A stretch of DNA of 64,000 nt. Source: Sporosarcina sp. P33. GTDB lineage: Bacteria > Bacillota > Bacilli > Bacillales_A > Planococcaceae. The position numbers and the translations under genes are program-made. Below the pieces are notes generated by a model. It did not search any database, was not told where the DNA came from, and was given only the letters and a program-made list of their open reading frames with translations. How positions within the stretch are numbered: position 1 is the stretch's first letter; each line of letters begins with the position of its first letter. The stretch is from NCBI RefSeq assembly GCF_002077155.1, contig NZ_CP015027.1, positions 434,001 through 498,000 on the forward strand, given 5' to 3'. Positions 9,154 to 17,909 of the stretch are shown here, piece by piece.

Positions 9154-9864
9154 TCAGTTGATCACATCTTCAAATTTATAACCGAAACCTCTGACCGTCT
9201 TAATATAAACAGGCCGTTTTGTGTCGGGTTCAATCTTTTCCCGCAAATGACTGATATGAACGTCTACAATACGTGAATCCCCTGTGTAGTCATAATTCCA
9301 TATCGCATTCAATAATTGCTCACGGTGAAGAACTTTACCCGAGTGCCGCATCAGGTAGAACAGCAGCTCAAACTCTTTCGGTGTCAGTTCTAAAAGCTCT
9401 CCGTCCAGGAAGGCTTCGATTCGGTCGGGATGGAGTAATAGATTTCCGGCCCGGAGTTCTGGTTCCGATTTTGATTCTATTTCTTGAACAGAATCCTGCA
9501 GCTCCGTTCTGCGTAAAAGAGCTTTCACTCGGGCAAGCACTTCTCTTGGACTAAACGGCTTTGTCAGATAATCATCCGCGCCAAGTTCCAGTCCAAGAAC
9601 CTTGTCGAATTCATCACCTTTCGCAGTCAGCATTAAAATCGGAGTATGGATTTTTTCTTGACGCAGTGTCTTGCATACATCCATACCATCCACCCCCGGC
9701 AGCATAATGTCGAGAAGCAGTACATCCGGTTTTTCAGAACGTGTCATCGAAATCGCCGTATTGCCATCCCGTGCGATGTATACGGTATATCCTGCCTGCT
9801 CCAAGTTGTATTGCAAAAGAGTAGCAATTGACTGTTCGTCTTCCACAACCAAAACCTTTTTCAT
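9154..9864 (-). CDS. OmpR/PhoB-family response regulator, PhoP-like, without adjacent kinase
   Basis: A 236-residue two-domain response regulator. The receiver domain (about 1-120) has the acidic pair ED near residues 8-9, phospho-acceptor D52 in LLDIMLPG, the conserved threonine in MLTAKG and the lysine in TKPFSP. A winged-helix DNA-binding domain (about 140-234) contains LTPKEFELL and VRGFGYKF. It resembles PhoP and WalR. No histidine kinase gene is adjacent: upstream is an unrelated oxidoreductase, downstream is pstS. Its position just before the pst operon and a partial Pho box in its own promoter suggest a role in phosphate control. A second, distinct PhoP with its PhoR partner lies near 37 kb. 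The kinase that phosphorylates this one cannot be told from the sequence. Confidence 0.88.
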   Translation of the reverse strand: MKKVLVVEDEQSIATLLQYNLEQAGYTVYIARDGNTAISMTRSEKPDVLLLDIMLPGVDGMDVCKTLRQEKIHTPILMLTAKGDEFDKVLGLELGADDYLTKPFSPREVLARVKALLRRTELQDSVQEIESKSEPELRAGNLLLHPDRIEAFLDGELLELTPKEFELLFYLMRHSGKVLHREQLLNAIWNYDYTGDSRIVDVHISHLREKIEPDTKRPVYIKTVRGFGYKFEDVIN

Positions 9865-9918
9865 CTGGTTAGCTCCTTTACGGATAAGTTATTGATTTCC
9901 TGAAAGTCTACGTATCTA

Positions 9919-9946
9919 CTGTACGGTGATGTAAAGAAAATGTCCA
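9919..9946 (-). promoter_or_regulatory. Partial Pho box upstream of the lone response regulator
   Basis: The minus strand reads TGGACA, TTTACA and GTACAG at exact 11-base spacing. Two of the three hexamers resemble PhoP half-sites. The match is weaker than the one at pstS. Confidence 0.45.
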
Positions 9947-10025
9947 CATAAATCATATTTTGAATAATTTTATTATGACCAGTTATAATCTGATATGGAA
10001 AAGCAAGATACTTCAGTGCAATTAA

Positions 10026-10054
10026 TTGACATCACTACTTCCGGCTAGTACCCT
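10026..10054 (+). promoter_or_regulatory. Possible promoter of the MDR oxidoreductase
   Basis: TTGACA, 17 bases, TACCCT. The -35 is perfect but the -10 is weak, which may mean activator help. The heptamer CTAGTAC occurs twice (10045-10051 and 10091-10097), once over the -10 and once in the leader. Confidence 0.4.
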
Positions 10055-10123
10055 ATTTAATAAGCTTACTTTTAGTTAGTTCGCTATCTTCTAGTACATT
10101 ATAGATTAACAGGAGGAATTAAC

Positions 10124-11143
10124 ATGACAGAAAAAACTCAGAGAGAAATTCATTTAGCCAGCCGGCCTAAAGGATTGCCGACAATGGAAACGTTTGATTT
10201 TGTAGAGAAACCAATTCCTGTTATTAAAAACAATGAGGTACTTGTGCGCACGCTTTACGTTTCAGTCGATCCGTATATGCGCGGCAGAATGATGGACGCA
10301 AAGTCTTATATTCCGCCTTTCAAACTTCATGAAGCTATTACCGGCGGTGTGGTAGGTGAAATTGCCGCGTCAAATTCAGAGGCATTTCAGGCAGGTGACC
10401 TGGTCGTCGGCAACCTTAACTGGGCTGAGTATACTGCGGTTTCCGAAAAGGATGTCCGTAAAATCGACCCGAATATTGCTCCGGTCACAACGCACTTAGG
10501 AATTCTCGGTATGACAGGTCTTACCGCATACTTTGGCTTACTGGACATCGGCAGACCGCAAAAAGGTGAAACTGTCGTCGTATCCGGTGCCGCGGGTGCA
10601 GTCGGTTCAGCAGTTGGACAAATTGCTAAAATGAAAGGTGCTTCTGTCATTGGAATTGCAGGCTCACAGGAGAAAATTAATTATCTGAAAAATGAACTGG
10701 GATTTGATGAAGCAGTCAATTACAAGCTGGACAGTTTTGAAGATGATCTGAAAAAAGCGGCAGCTGACGGCGTAGATGTGTACTTCGATAATGTAGGCGG
10801 CGAGGTTACTGATGCGGTGTTTACGCTGTTGAACAAGCATGCGCGCATTGCACTGTGCGGGGCTATTTCTTCTTATAACAAAGAGGAGGACAGCGGTCCG
10901 CGTCTTCAATCGCAGATGATCAAAACGAGCGCGCTGATGAAGGGCTTCACGGTAGGAGATTATTCTGCAGACTTTGCGAAAGGAGCGGCTGATCTGGGCA
11001 AATGGCTGGCAGAAGGAAAACTGACATATGAAGAGACAATAGTAGAAGGTTTTGAAAATATTCCGGAAGCATTCCTCGGGCTGTTTGAAGGAAAGAATCT
11101 CGGCAAACTGCTGGTAAAAGTAGCAGATCCGACAAAACAATAA
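10124..11143 (+). CDS. NADP-dependent MDR-family oxidoreductase (YfmJ/CurA-like)
   Basis: A 339-residue zinc-independent medium-chain dehydrogenase/reductase of the leukotriene B4 dehydrogenase/CurA group, which reduces the C=C bond of enals, enones and related electrophiles with NADPH. The N-terminal GroES-like domain has VSVDPYMRGRM (about 47-57). The Rossmann domain has VSGAAGAVGSAVGQIAK (about 152-168), and YFDNVGG follows. The zinc-ligand residues of alcohol dehydrogenases are absent, as expected. AGGAGG stands eight bases ahead of the ATG. It is a single gene, closed by a strong hairpin. A detoxification role for reactive carbonyls is inferred from the family; the natural substrate is unknown. 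Confidence 0.85.
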   Translation: MTEKTQREIHLASRPKGLPTMETFDFVEKPIPVIKNNEVLVRTLYVSVDPYMRGRMMDAKSYIPPFKLHEAITGGVVGEIAASNSEAFQAGDLVVGNLNWAEYTAVSEKDVRKIDPNIAPVTTHLGILGMTGLTAYFGLLDIGRPQKGETVVVSGAAGAVGSAVGQIAKMKGASVIGIAGSQEKINYLKNELGFDEAVNYKLDSFEDDLKKAAADGVDVYFDNVGGEVTDAVFTLLNKHARIALCGAISSYNKEEDSGPRLQSQMIKTSALMKGFTVGDYSADFAKGAADLGKWLAEGKLTYEETIVEGFENIPEAFLGLFEGKNLGKLLVKVADPTKQ

Positions 11144-11149
11144 ACTGAT

Positions 11150-11195
11150 CAAAAAACACCCTGTATGGAAGAATCAATTCCATACAGGGTGTTCT
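11150..11195. terminator. Bidirectional terminator between the MDR oxidoreductase and yumC
   Basis: A perfect stem AACACCCTGTATGGAA with its complement around a short loop lies between converging genes. A-rich on the left and GT-rich on the right, it fits best as the yumC terminator and can also serve the oxidoreductase. Confidence 0.75.
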
Positions 11196-11203
11196 GTATT
11201 CTA

Positions 11204-12187
11204 TTAACCGAATATACTCGTGCTGTGCAGCGGCTGCACTCTTGCTTTTGGATCAAGATATGCCTTTGCGTGGCTGATCGCAACCGGCGCTTCGCCCATA
11301 CCTACTGCAATCAACTTCACTTTGCCGTCGTATGTTGTCACATCGCCTGCTGCATATATTCCTTCAATATTCGTTTCCATGCGGGAGTTGACAACAATCG
11401 AATTACGATCCATGTCCAAGCCCCATTCTTTCAACGGTCCAAGTGAAGAAATATTACCATAGTTAACGACTACATGATCGAATTCCAGCTCTTTTACGCT
11501 GCCGTCTTTTTCTTTCAATACCACTTTTTCTATTGCATCTCCATCACCGCGCAGCTCGCTTACAGCATGAGAAGTCAATACATTCACTGTCGAAGCGTGT
11601 AACTGATTGACGCTTGTTTCATGGGCAGTGAAACGCTCTCTGCGGTGAACAAGTGTTACTTGGCTTGCAATATTCTCAAGCATCAGCGCCCAGTCCAGTG
11701 CAGAATCGCCTCCGCCGCAGACTAGGATGTTCTGATCTTTAAACAGTGACAAGTCTTTAATACCATAGTGTAATGTCTTCCCTTCAAAATCAGGTTCTTC
11801 TTTCAAACCAATTTTTCGGGGCTGGAACGCGCCGATTCCGGCAGTTAATAGAATTGTGCGGGTCAGATGCTGTCCTTTGTCCGTTGTCAAAACGAAATGA
11901 TCGTCTTTCTTTTCAACAGAAAGTGCAGCTTCACCCAGGCAAATTTCAGGTTTTGCATAATGTGCTTGCGTCACAAGGTTTGCCACTAAATCCTTCGCCA
12001 AAATTTTCGGAAAACCGCCTACATCATAAATGTATTTATCAGGATATAGCTCGATTAATTGGCCGCCAAGCTGCGGTAAGCTATCAATAATTTTTACAGA
12101 CATCTCACGCATACCTGCATAGAACGAAGAAAATAATCCTGTTGGACCTCCGCCGATAATCGTAATATCCACTATTTCTTGATTCAT
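11204..12187 (-). CDS. Ferredoxin/flavodoxin-NADP reductase, thioredoxin-reductase-like (YumC type)
   Basis: A 327-residue FAD protein of the type 2 ferredoxin-NADP reductase family. An N-terminal FAD-binding motif GGGPTGLFSSFYAG (about 12-25) and a second dinucleotide motif CGGGDSALDWAL (about 158-169) for NADPH are clear, followed by the C-terminal FAD motif IYAAGDV. The CxxC redox pair of thioredoxin reductases is absent, which separates it from TrxB. It supplies reduced ferredoxin or flavodoxin from NADPH in the cytoplasm. The start has AGGAG at normal distance. It is transcribed alone. Confidence 0.9.
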   Translation of the reverse strand: MNQEIVDITIIGGGPTGLFSSFYAGMREMSVKIIDSLPQLGGQLIELYPDKYIYDVGGFPKILAKDLVANLVTQAHYAKPEICLGEAALSVEKKDDHFVLTTDKGQHLTRTILLTAGIGAFQPRKIGLKEEPDFEGKTLHYGIKDLSLFKDQNILVCGGGDSALDWALMLENIASQVTLVHRRERFTAHETSVNQLHASTVNVLTSHAVSELRGDGDAIEKVVLKEKDGSVKELEFDHVVVNYGNISSLGPLKEWGLDMDRNSIVVNSRMETNIEGIYAAGDVTTYDGKVKLIAVGMGEAPVAISHAKAYLDPKARVQPLHSTSIFG

Positions 12188-12295
12188 CTAAAACACTCCT
12201 ATAATTAATCTTTAGTACAAAGCTATGGGGTGTACCACTTATGTTCCTCTAGTATATTATCCACCATTTGAAAGGGAATTACATCTATTTTGTAT

Positions 12296-12583
12296 TTACA
12301 ATTCAGGAAAAAGATCTGTGCAATACTGCTCTGCGGCCGCCTGCTCTTCTTCGTCCCATTCTACATCGAACGGACTTCCCGTAGCCAATTCATAAAATTG
12401 GTATGTAAGCATTTTGCGCTGACCGTCTTTCACAGAATACAGCATTCGTAAGCCAGTGCCCTCTTCATTAAACAGTTCATCTTCTTCATCTACTTTCACT
12501 GTCAAAAGAACTTCGTAGCGCTGACCTTCGATAATGCCTGTTGGATCGATTAATTCCTCTACTGTACCATTTACTATTTGCAT
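12296..12583 (-). CDS. Small acidic protein, probably DUF6509 family
   Basis: A 95-residue strongly acidic protein with no signal peptide or membrane segment. It begins with a beta-rich segment (VEELIDPTGIIEGQRYE) and ends in an acidic helix with one cysteine. I recognise it only as resembling the DUF6509 group of Bacillales, some members of which were once misnamed pullulanase; nothing here supports an enzyme function. GGAG precedes the ATG. It stands between yumC and the divergent M3 peptidase gene. Confidence 0.65.
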   Translation of the reverse strand: MQIVNGTVEELIDPTGIIEGQRYEVLLTVKVDEEDELFNEEGTGLRMLYSVKDGQRKMLTYQFYELATGSPFDVEWDEEEQAAAEQYCTDLFPEL

Positions 12584-12753
12584 TCAACTTCTCCTTCTTC
12601 CCGCTCACTAAGAGTTTACTCTCTCTATCCTACATCATTTCATAAGATTGTGGCAATTTATGAACGCCATTTTCGGTAAATAGTTTGCTTTTCGGTATAG
12701 GTTGCCGGAAAATGAAGGAATACACACCATCTATCCAAACGAGGAGGAGTACA

Positions 12754-14484
12754 ATGCTTACTTTTGAAGATTATGAGTATACTCGCCCGAATATCGAAAA
12801 TCTGACAGCCGAGTTTACCTCTGCACTTGCACAGTTTGAACAAGCACATTCATTTGAACAACAATCTGCTGTCATTCAGCAGCTAAATAGTCTGACGAGT
12901 GATTACAGCACACAGGAAAATATTATGTATATCCGTTCATCAATTGATACAAATGATACGTTCTATCAGCAGGAACGCGATTATTTTGATGAAATAGGCC
13001 CGCAATTCCAGGCGCTGCAAAGTTCATATTATAAGGCGCTAATTGCCACACCATTCCGTTCACAGCTTGAAGAAAAATGGGGCTCGCAGCTCTTTCACCT
13101 GGCTGAGAACGCGATCCGTTCCTATTCAGATGAAGTTCTGCCGCTCTTGCAGCAAGAGAATAAACTCATATCCGAATACGCTAAACTCGTCGCTTCTGCA
13201 CAAATTGATTTCCGCGGCGAGACACTGACATTAGCACAGCTTGGCCCCTATAAAGAATCCTTGAACCGTGCTGTCAGAAAGGAAGCGATGAATGCTTCAG
13301 CTGACTTTTTCGCGGCAAACGAAGAACAGTTCGACCGTATATTCGATCAGCTTGTAGCTGTCCGCCATAAAATTGCTGTGACTCTTGGATTTAAAAACTT
13401 TACGGAACTCGGATACGTGCGGATGAACCGAATCGGTTATGATGCAGAGATGGTCGAAAATTTCCGCAGACAAATCCGGACGTCTGTCGTTCCGCTGACC
13501 GAGAAAATCCGCGCGATGCAAAGCCGGAGAATCGGCGTAGCGCAGATGAAGTTCTATGATGAACCGCTGCATTATCCGGAAGGTAATCCAAAGCCAAAAG
13601 GATCACCTGAATGGATTCTAGAAAACGGGCAGAAAATGTATCAGGAACTGTCACGGGAAACCGGCCGCTTTTTTGATTATATGAAGCGCAAAAATCTGTT
13701 GGATCTTGTGGCGAAAAAAGGCAAGGAAGCAGGCGGGTATTGCACATTTATCGAGAATTACGATTCCCCGTTCATCTTCTCGAATTTCAACGGCACTTCC
13801 GGAGACATCGATGTCCTGACACATGAGGCGGGCCACGCGTTCCAAGTGTATTCCAGCCGTTCCATCGGGATTCCCGAATATATTTGGCCGACAAGTGAAG
13901 CAGCGGAAATACATTCCATGAGCATGGAATTTTTCACCTGGCACTGGATGGACCTGTTTTTCGGCAGTGATGCCGACCGGTACCGCTACGCCCACCTGCT
14001 GGGAGGAGTATTGTTTTTGCCGTACGGAACAGCAGTCGATGAGTTCCAGCAGCGTATTTATGATCAGCCGGAGCTAACACCGGCTGAGCGAAAAGCGGTC
14101 TGGAAAGAGCTTGAGACTACTTATTTACCGCTGCGGGATTACGATGGCCACCCGTATTTGGAACAAGGCGGCTTTTGGCAGAGACAGGGTCATATTTATG
14201 AAGTGCCGTTTTACTATATTGATTATGCATTGGCACAAATTTGCGCCTTCCAATTTTGGCAGCGTTCATTAGAAGATTTTGAAGGTGCATGGAAAGATTA
14301 CTTAGAGCTTTGTGCATTAGGCGGCTCTAAATCATTCTTGGAGCTTATCAAAACCGCTCACTTGAAATCCCCTTTTGAAGAAGGCACAGTTGAATCCATT
14401 ACAGACTTTATACATGACTGGATGATTGACAACAAGATTTTTTGCCTTCATTTAATAAAAAAAGGATGTGCACGATCGTCATGA
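12754..14484 (+). CDS. M3-family oligoendopeptidase (PepF-like)
   Basis: A 576-residue cytoplasmic zinc metallopeptidase of the M3 family that cleaves short peptides. The catalytic motif THEAGHAFQVY (HExxH type) is present, with the third ligand glutamate in TSEAAEIHSMSMEFF downstream. GAGGAGGAG lies just before the chosen ATG; an in-frame start 23 codons earlier lacks such a site. The last 15 or so residues look abnormal for the family: after DWMIDNKIF the frame continues into CLHLIKKGC and stops inside the left half of the terminator hairpin. Removing one T from the six-T run near 14439 would give a stop before the hairpin. A small natural or sequencing frameshift at the extreme C-terminus is therefore possible; the catalytic core is intact. 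Confidence 0.9.
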   Translation: MLTFEDYEYTRPNIENLTAEFTSALAQFEQAHSFEQQSAVIQQLNSLTSDYSTQENIMYIRSSIDTNDTFYQQERDYFDEIGPQFQALQSSYYKALIATPFRSQLEEKWGSQLFHLAENAIRSYSDEVLPLLQQENKLISEYAKLVASAQIDFRGETLTLAQLGPYKESLNRAVRKEAMNASADFFAANEEQFDRIFDQLVAVRHKIAVTLGFKNFTELGYVRMNRIGYDAEMVENFRRQIRTSVVPLTEKIRAMQSRRIGVAQMKFYDEPLHYPEGNPKPKGSPEWILENGQKMYQELSRETGRFFDYMKRKNLLDLVAKKGKEAGGYCTFIENYDSPFIFSNFNGTSGDIDVLTHEAGHAFQVYSSRSIGIPEYIWPTSEAAEIHSMSMEFFTWHWMDLFFGSDADRYRYAHLLGGVLFLPYGTAVDEFQQRIYDQPELTPAERKAVWKELETTYLPLRDYDGHPYLEQGGFWQRQGHIYEVPFYYIDYALAQICAFQFWQRSLEDFEGAWKDYLELCALGGSKSFLELIKTAHLKSPFEEGTVESITDFIHDWMIDNKIFCLHLIKKGCARSS

Positions 14485-14514
14485 TCACATGACTTTCTGC
14501 ACATCCTTTTTTAT
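14458..14514. terminator. Terminator between the M3 peptidase and the diguanylate cyclase
   Basis: AAAGGATGTGCA pairs with TGCACATCCTTT around a long loop and is followed by TTTTTT on the plus strand and T-rich sequence on the minus strand. It overlaps the annotated 3' end of the peptidase gene. Confidence 0.75.
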
Positions 14515-15992
14515 CTTTTAACTGGTTCGTAGAAAGAATACTGATCCTTCCCTTTCTTCTTTGACTGATACAATGCTACATCGGCTTTACGATACAGTGT
14601 ATGAATCGTATCTTTCTTTTCTGCAGTGGCTATCCCGATACTGATAGATAAATGAATCTCTTCCTTTTGTAAATAGGCAAAAGACTTTCGCATCGATTCA
14701 AGCATACTGTCAGCACACTTCATTACTTGTTCTTCAGTTACACGTGAGAACAGCACAACAAATTCATCGCCGCCGATTCTGGCAGCCAGATGATCTTTCC
14801 CGCTTTCTTTATCGATAATTTTGGCAGCTTTCACCAATAATTTATCGCCTTCTCCATGCCCCAATGAATCATTGACGGATTTGAAATTATCCAAATCAAT
14901 GATCATGAATTGCAGCGGCCCTTTTTTCTGCCGCAGCCATTGCACAGCCGTATCTTCAAAGGCCGCCCGGTTCTTCAAACCGGTCAATACATCATGGAAA
15001 GCCAGATGGACGGGCCTGGCGATCATTCTTGCCAAGACGACAGACAGAATGATTGTGAAAATAATGATACTTACCGTTTGAAAAATGAACTGGCTGCGAT
15101 AAGATTTCAGCAGATCAGAAACCGGTATATCATAATACGCAATTTCCACTACGCGATTCGCAGACAGACCGGGCACTGCATCTGCTTTATACGGTATGTA
15201 CCGGTATGTTAATGTTTGGCCGTTTTCTTTTGCTGTAATTTCTTTTGTTTCAAACTTCTTATATGCTTCCGTAAAAATGGGTTTTCTTGATGGATTAATC
15301 GTTTCTTCTTTACCTGCACCTCTGTCACCAAGCAGTAATCCTAAATAGTTATATACATTCACCGATTTAATCTGCTCGTTTTCTTCTTCCAGACGATGCA
15401 TCGTGTCAATGAAGTTGAACTCTTTATATACTAGTTTGTCTTCCAGATAGTAGCCAAGCTCTATAAGATATTTTTTGTCAGGCGTCGGCATATAACTGAA
15501 TTTCTTAAAGGTCCCGGTATCTTGATGAATGTCCAGTGCATCATGAGAGAAAATACCTAGTTTTCTGCGTTCTGTCAACAGCGAGCTGAATTTACGGCAG
15601 CATTCATTAAAATTCAACCCAATGTCCGGTGTATAGCTGCTTTCGATCACTTCATTATTTTCATCGATAATAAATACATCCATGCCGCTTTGCTCTTTCA
15701 ATGCAGCAAAGTCCCATGTGGAGAAGTCAGGCTGTCTTTCGTAGAGTGCAATCAATGTCTCGGAGTATTCTTCCATACTCGCTGCGCGTTCAACGTCAAG
15801 GACATTATATACTTTATCAATGGTGGCCAGACTGGTAATAATCTCGTCTTCTGCCATCTGAACCTGTATTTCTAAATTGGTTTCCACATTCTTTTTTAGT
15901 CGTACATAATCCGCTGTAATGATAATCAGCGATAAAAGGAGCGTAAAGCATATGAGGATGCCAGTTAACTTTATACGAAAATTTTTGCCCAC
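14511..15992 (-). CDS. Membrane diguanylate cyclase with extracellular sensor
   Basis: A 493-residue protein predicted to make cyclic di-GMP from two GTP. It has a first membrane helix (about 8-28), a large extracytoplasmic sensor region (about 30-295, probably Cache-like), a second helix (about 300-325) and a cytoplasmic GGDEF domain with the intact motif RIGGDEF near residue 415. I see no clear RxxD inhibitory site just upstream and no EAL or HD-GYP domain. The start is set at a GTG with AAGAAGGGG ahead of it; the ATG 13 codons upstream has no ribosome binding site. It is a single gene. The signal sensed is unknown. Confidence 0.88.
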   Translation of the reverse strand: MGKNFRIKLTGILICFTLLLSLIIITADYVRLKKNVETNLEIQVQMAEDEIITSLATIDKVYNVLDVERAASMEEYSETLIALYERQPDFSTWDFAALKEQSGMDVFIIDENNEVIESSYTPDIGLNFNECCRKFSSLLTERRKLGIFSHDALDIHQDTGTFKKFSYMPTPDKKYLIELGYYLEDKLVYKEFNFIDTMHRLEEENEQIKSVNVYNYLGLLLGDRGAGKEETINPSRKPIFTEAYKKFETKEITAKENGQTLTYRYIPYKADAVPGLSANRVVEIAYYDIPVSDLLKSYRSQFIFQTVSIIIFTIILSVVLARMIARPVHLAFHDVLTGLKNRAAFEDTAVQWLRQKKGPLQFMIIDLDNFKSVNDSLGHGEGDKLLVKAAKIIDKESGKDHLAARIGGDEFVVLFSRVTEEQVMKCADSMLESMRKSFAYLQKEEIHLSISIGIATAEKKDTIHTLYRKADVALYQSKKKGKDQYSFYEPVKR

Positions 15993-16039
15993 TTTACGGC
16001 ACCCCTTCTTCTTTTCATCAATTGAAAACATCTGTTAAA

Positions 16040-16048
16040 AGTATATCA
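16040..16048 (-). promoter_or_regulatory. Extended -10 of the diguanylate cyclase gene
   Basis: The minus strand has TG-A-TATACT about 50 bases before the GTG start codon. The -35 is poor. Confidence 0.45.
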
Positions 16049-16116
16049 CATAGTAGTTCATTGGAACCTGTTTTATAGATAATATTTTACTTTTTCGCAA
16101 GCCTTTTTCCGATAAG

Positions 16117-16153
16117 AAAAAGCAAAAAGTCTCAAGGACTCTTTGCTTTTGGT
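16117..16153 (-). terminator. Terminator of fhs
   Basis: On the minus strand AAAGCAAAGAGTC pairs with GACTTTTTGCTTT around a short loop and runs into TTTTTC. Confidence 0.7.
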
Positions 16154-16195
16154 TTTATTTTCATTTTTGATCAACTTGTTATGTCACGGGAAAAA

Positions 16196-17884
16196 TCACA
16201 TTAGCCCTTGAGCATTCCCATCCTGATCCACATCCATTTTCAAAGCAGCAGGCTGCTTTGGCAGACCCGGCATCGTCATGATGTCTCCGGTTAAACAGAC
16301 GAGGAAGCCAGCCCCTAATTTCGGCAGAATGCTTCGGACTGTAATGAAAAAGTCTGTCGGACGGCCCAGCTTTTTCGGATCATCCGAGAATGAGTATTGT
16401 GTCTTAGCCATACAGACGGGAAGTAAATCCCAGCCATTCTTTTTGATCTCCGCCAAATCTTTCTTCGCCTGATCAGTAAACACCACACCTGACCCGCCGT
16501 ATACTTTTTGAACAATGGCAGTCACTTTTTCTTCCACAGATTGTTCCACTTCATAGATCGGTGCAAAATTATTCGGCTCATCGATGACTTTCAATACTTC
16601 TTTAGCCAGCGCTTCCCCGCCTGCACCGCCGTTTTGCCAGACATCTGTCATAGCCATTTTAATTCTATTGTCTTCGCACCATTTTTGGACTTTCTGCAAT
16701 TCCGCTTCAGAATCCCCCACGAAATGATTGAGCGCGACGACAGGCTGCACGCCGAATGCCCGAATCGTTTCCACATGTTTCTCCAAATTAACTAAGCCTT
16801 TTTCTGTTGCCTCACTGTTCTCTGCTTTCAAATCTTGTTTGGCCACGCCGCCATGCATTTTCAGCGCACGGATTGTCGTCACGAGAACCACTGCATCAGG
16901 CTTGAAATTGCCTTTGCGCGCTTTAATGTCCATAAACTTCTCAGCGCCCAGATCGGAACCGAAGCCCGCCTCCGTCACAACAAAGTCTGCCAGATTACGC
17001 GCAGTATTTGTTGCAATCAGCGAGTTGCAGCCATGGGCAATATTCGCAAAGGGACCGCCATGAATTAAAGCAGGAGTGCCTTCAATAGTTTGGACAATGT
17101 TTGGCATAAATGCATCTTTTAATAACAGAGTTAACGCGCCTTCTACGCCAAGCTCACGGACAGTGACTGCTTCTTTGTCATACGTATAGCCAATCACAAT
17201 ATCAGACAGACGCTCTTTCAAATCTTGCAGACTGGTTGCGAGACAGAACACCGCCATGATCTCTGACGCTACGGTAATATCGAAACCGTCTTCACGGGGA
17301 ATCCCCTGTGACGGACCGCCTAAACCGACCGTTACATGACGCAGTGCACGGTCATTCATATCCATGACACGTTTCCATGTAATTCTGCGCGGATCAATGT
17401 TCAATAGATTTCCCTGATGAAGATGATTGTCAATTAACGCACTCAGCGCGTTGTTAACTGTAGTGATCGCATGCAGATCGCCTGTGAAATGCAGATTGAT
17501 ATCTTCCATTGGCAAAACTTGTGAGAATCCGCCGCCTGTCGCTCCGCCTTTAATACCCATTACCGGCCCGAGTGAAGGCTCGCGCAATGCCACCATCGTT
17601 TTCTTTCCTAAACGGGAAAGTGCATCTCCAAGACCTACAGTTACCGTTGATTTCCCTTCTCCAGCCGGTGTAGGGCTTGTCGCGGTAACGAGAATTACTT
17701 TTGCCTGCTCAGACTGCTTGGGAATGAGATTCACATTAATTTTCGCTTTATATTTTCCGTATAACTCCAGTGCATCCAACGGGATTCCCGCTTTTTCTGC
17801 TATTTTCTCGATTGGCTGCATTGTCGCTTTTGAAGCAATTTCTAAATCTGTCAGTGTTTTTACCCGTTCTGTCACTGCTCCCAC
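16196..17884 (-). CDS. fhs: Formate-tetrahydrofolate ligase
   Basis: A 562-residue enzyme that makes 10-formyl-tetrahydrofolate from formate, THF and ATP, feeding purine synthesis and initiator-tRNA formylation. The ATP-binding P-loop TPAGEGKST (about 71-79) and the glycine-rich [16 protein letters not shown] segment are conserved, and the length is normal. The start is uncertain: the listed GTG sits very close to an AAAGG, while a second GTG three codons on has a better spacing from it. It lies only about 25 bases after the preceding alcohol-dehydrogenase-like gene on the same strand, so the two are probably cotranscribed, although they share no obvious pathway. Confidence 0.95.
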   Translation of the reverse strand: MGAVTERVKTLTDLEIASKATMQPIEKIAEKAGIPLDALELYGKYKAKINVNLIPKQSEQAKVILVTATSPTPAGEGKSTVTVGLGDALSRLGKKTMVALREPSLGPVMGIKGGATGGGFSQVLPMEDINLHFTGDLHAITTVNNALSALIDNHLHQGNLLNIDPRRITWKRVMDMNDRALRHVTVGLGGPSQGIPREDGFDITVASEIMAVFCLATSLQDLKERLSDIVIGYTYDKEAVTVRELGVEGALTLLLKDAFMPNIVQTIEGTPALIHGGPFANIAHGCNSLIATNTARNLADFVVTEAGFGSDLGAEKFMDIKARKGNFKPDAVVLVTTIRALKMHGGVAKQDLKAENSEATEKGLVNLEKHVETIRAFGVQPVVALNHFVGDSEAELQKVQKWCEDNRIKMAMTDVWQNGGAGGEALAKEVLKVIDEPNNFAPIYEVEQSVEEKVTAIVQKVYGGSGVVFTDQAKKDLAEIKKNGWDLLPVCMAKTQYSFSDDPKKLGRPTDFFITVRSILPKLGAGFLVCLTGDIMTMPGLPKQPAALKMDVDQDGNAQGLM

Positions 17885-17909
17885 TGCCTTTCTGTTCCGG
17901 ATCTATTAT

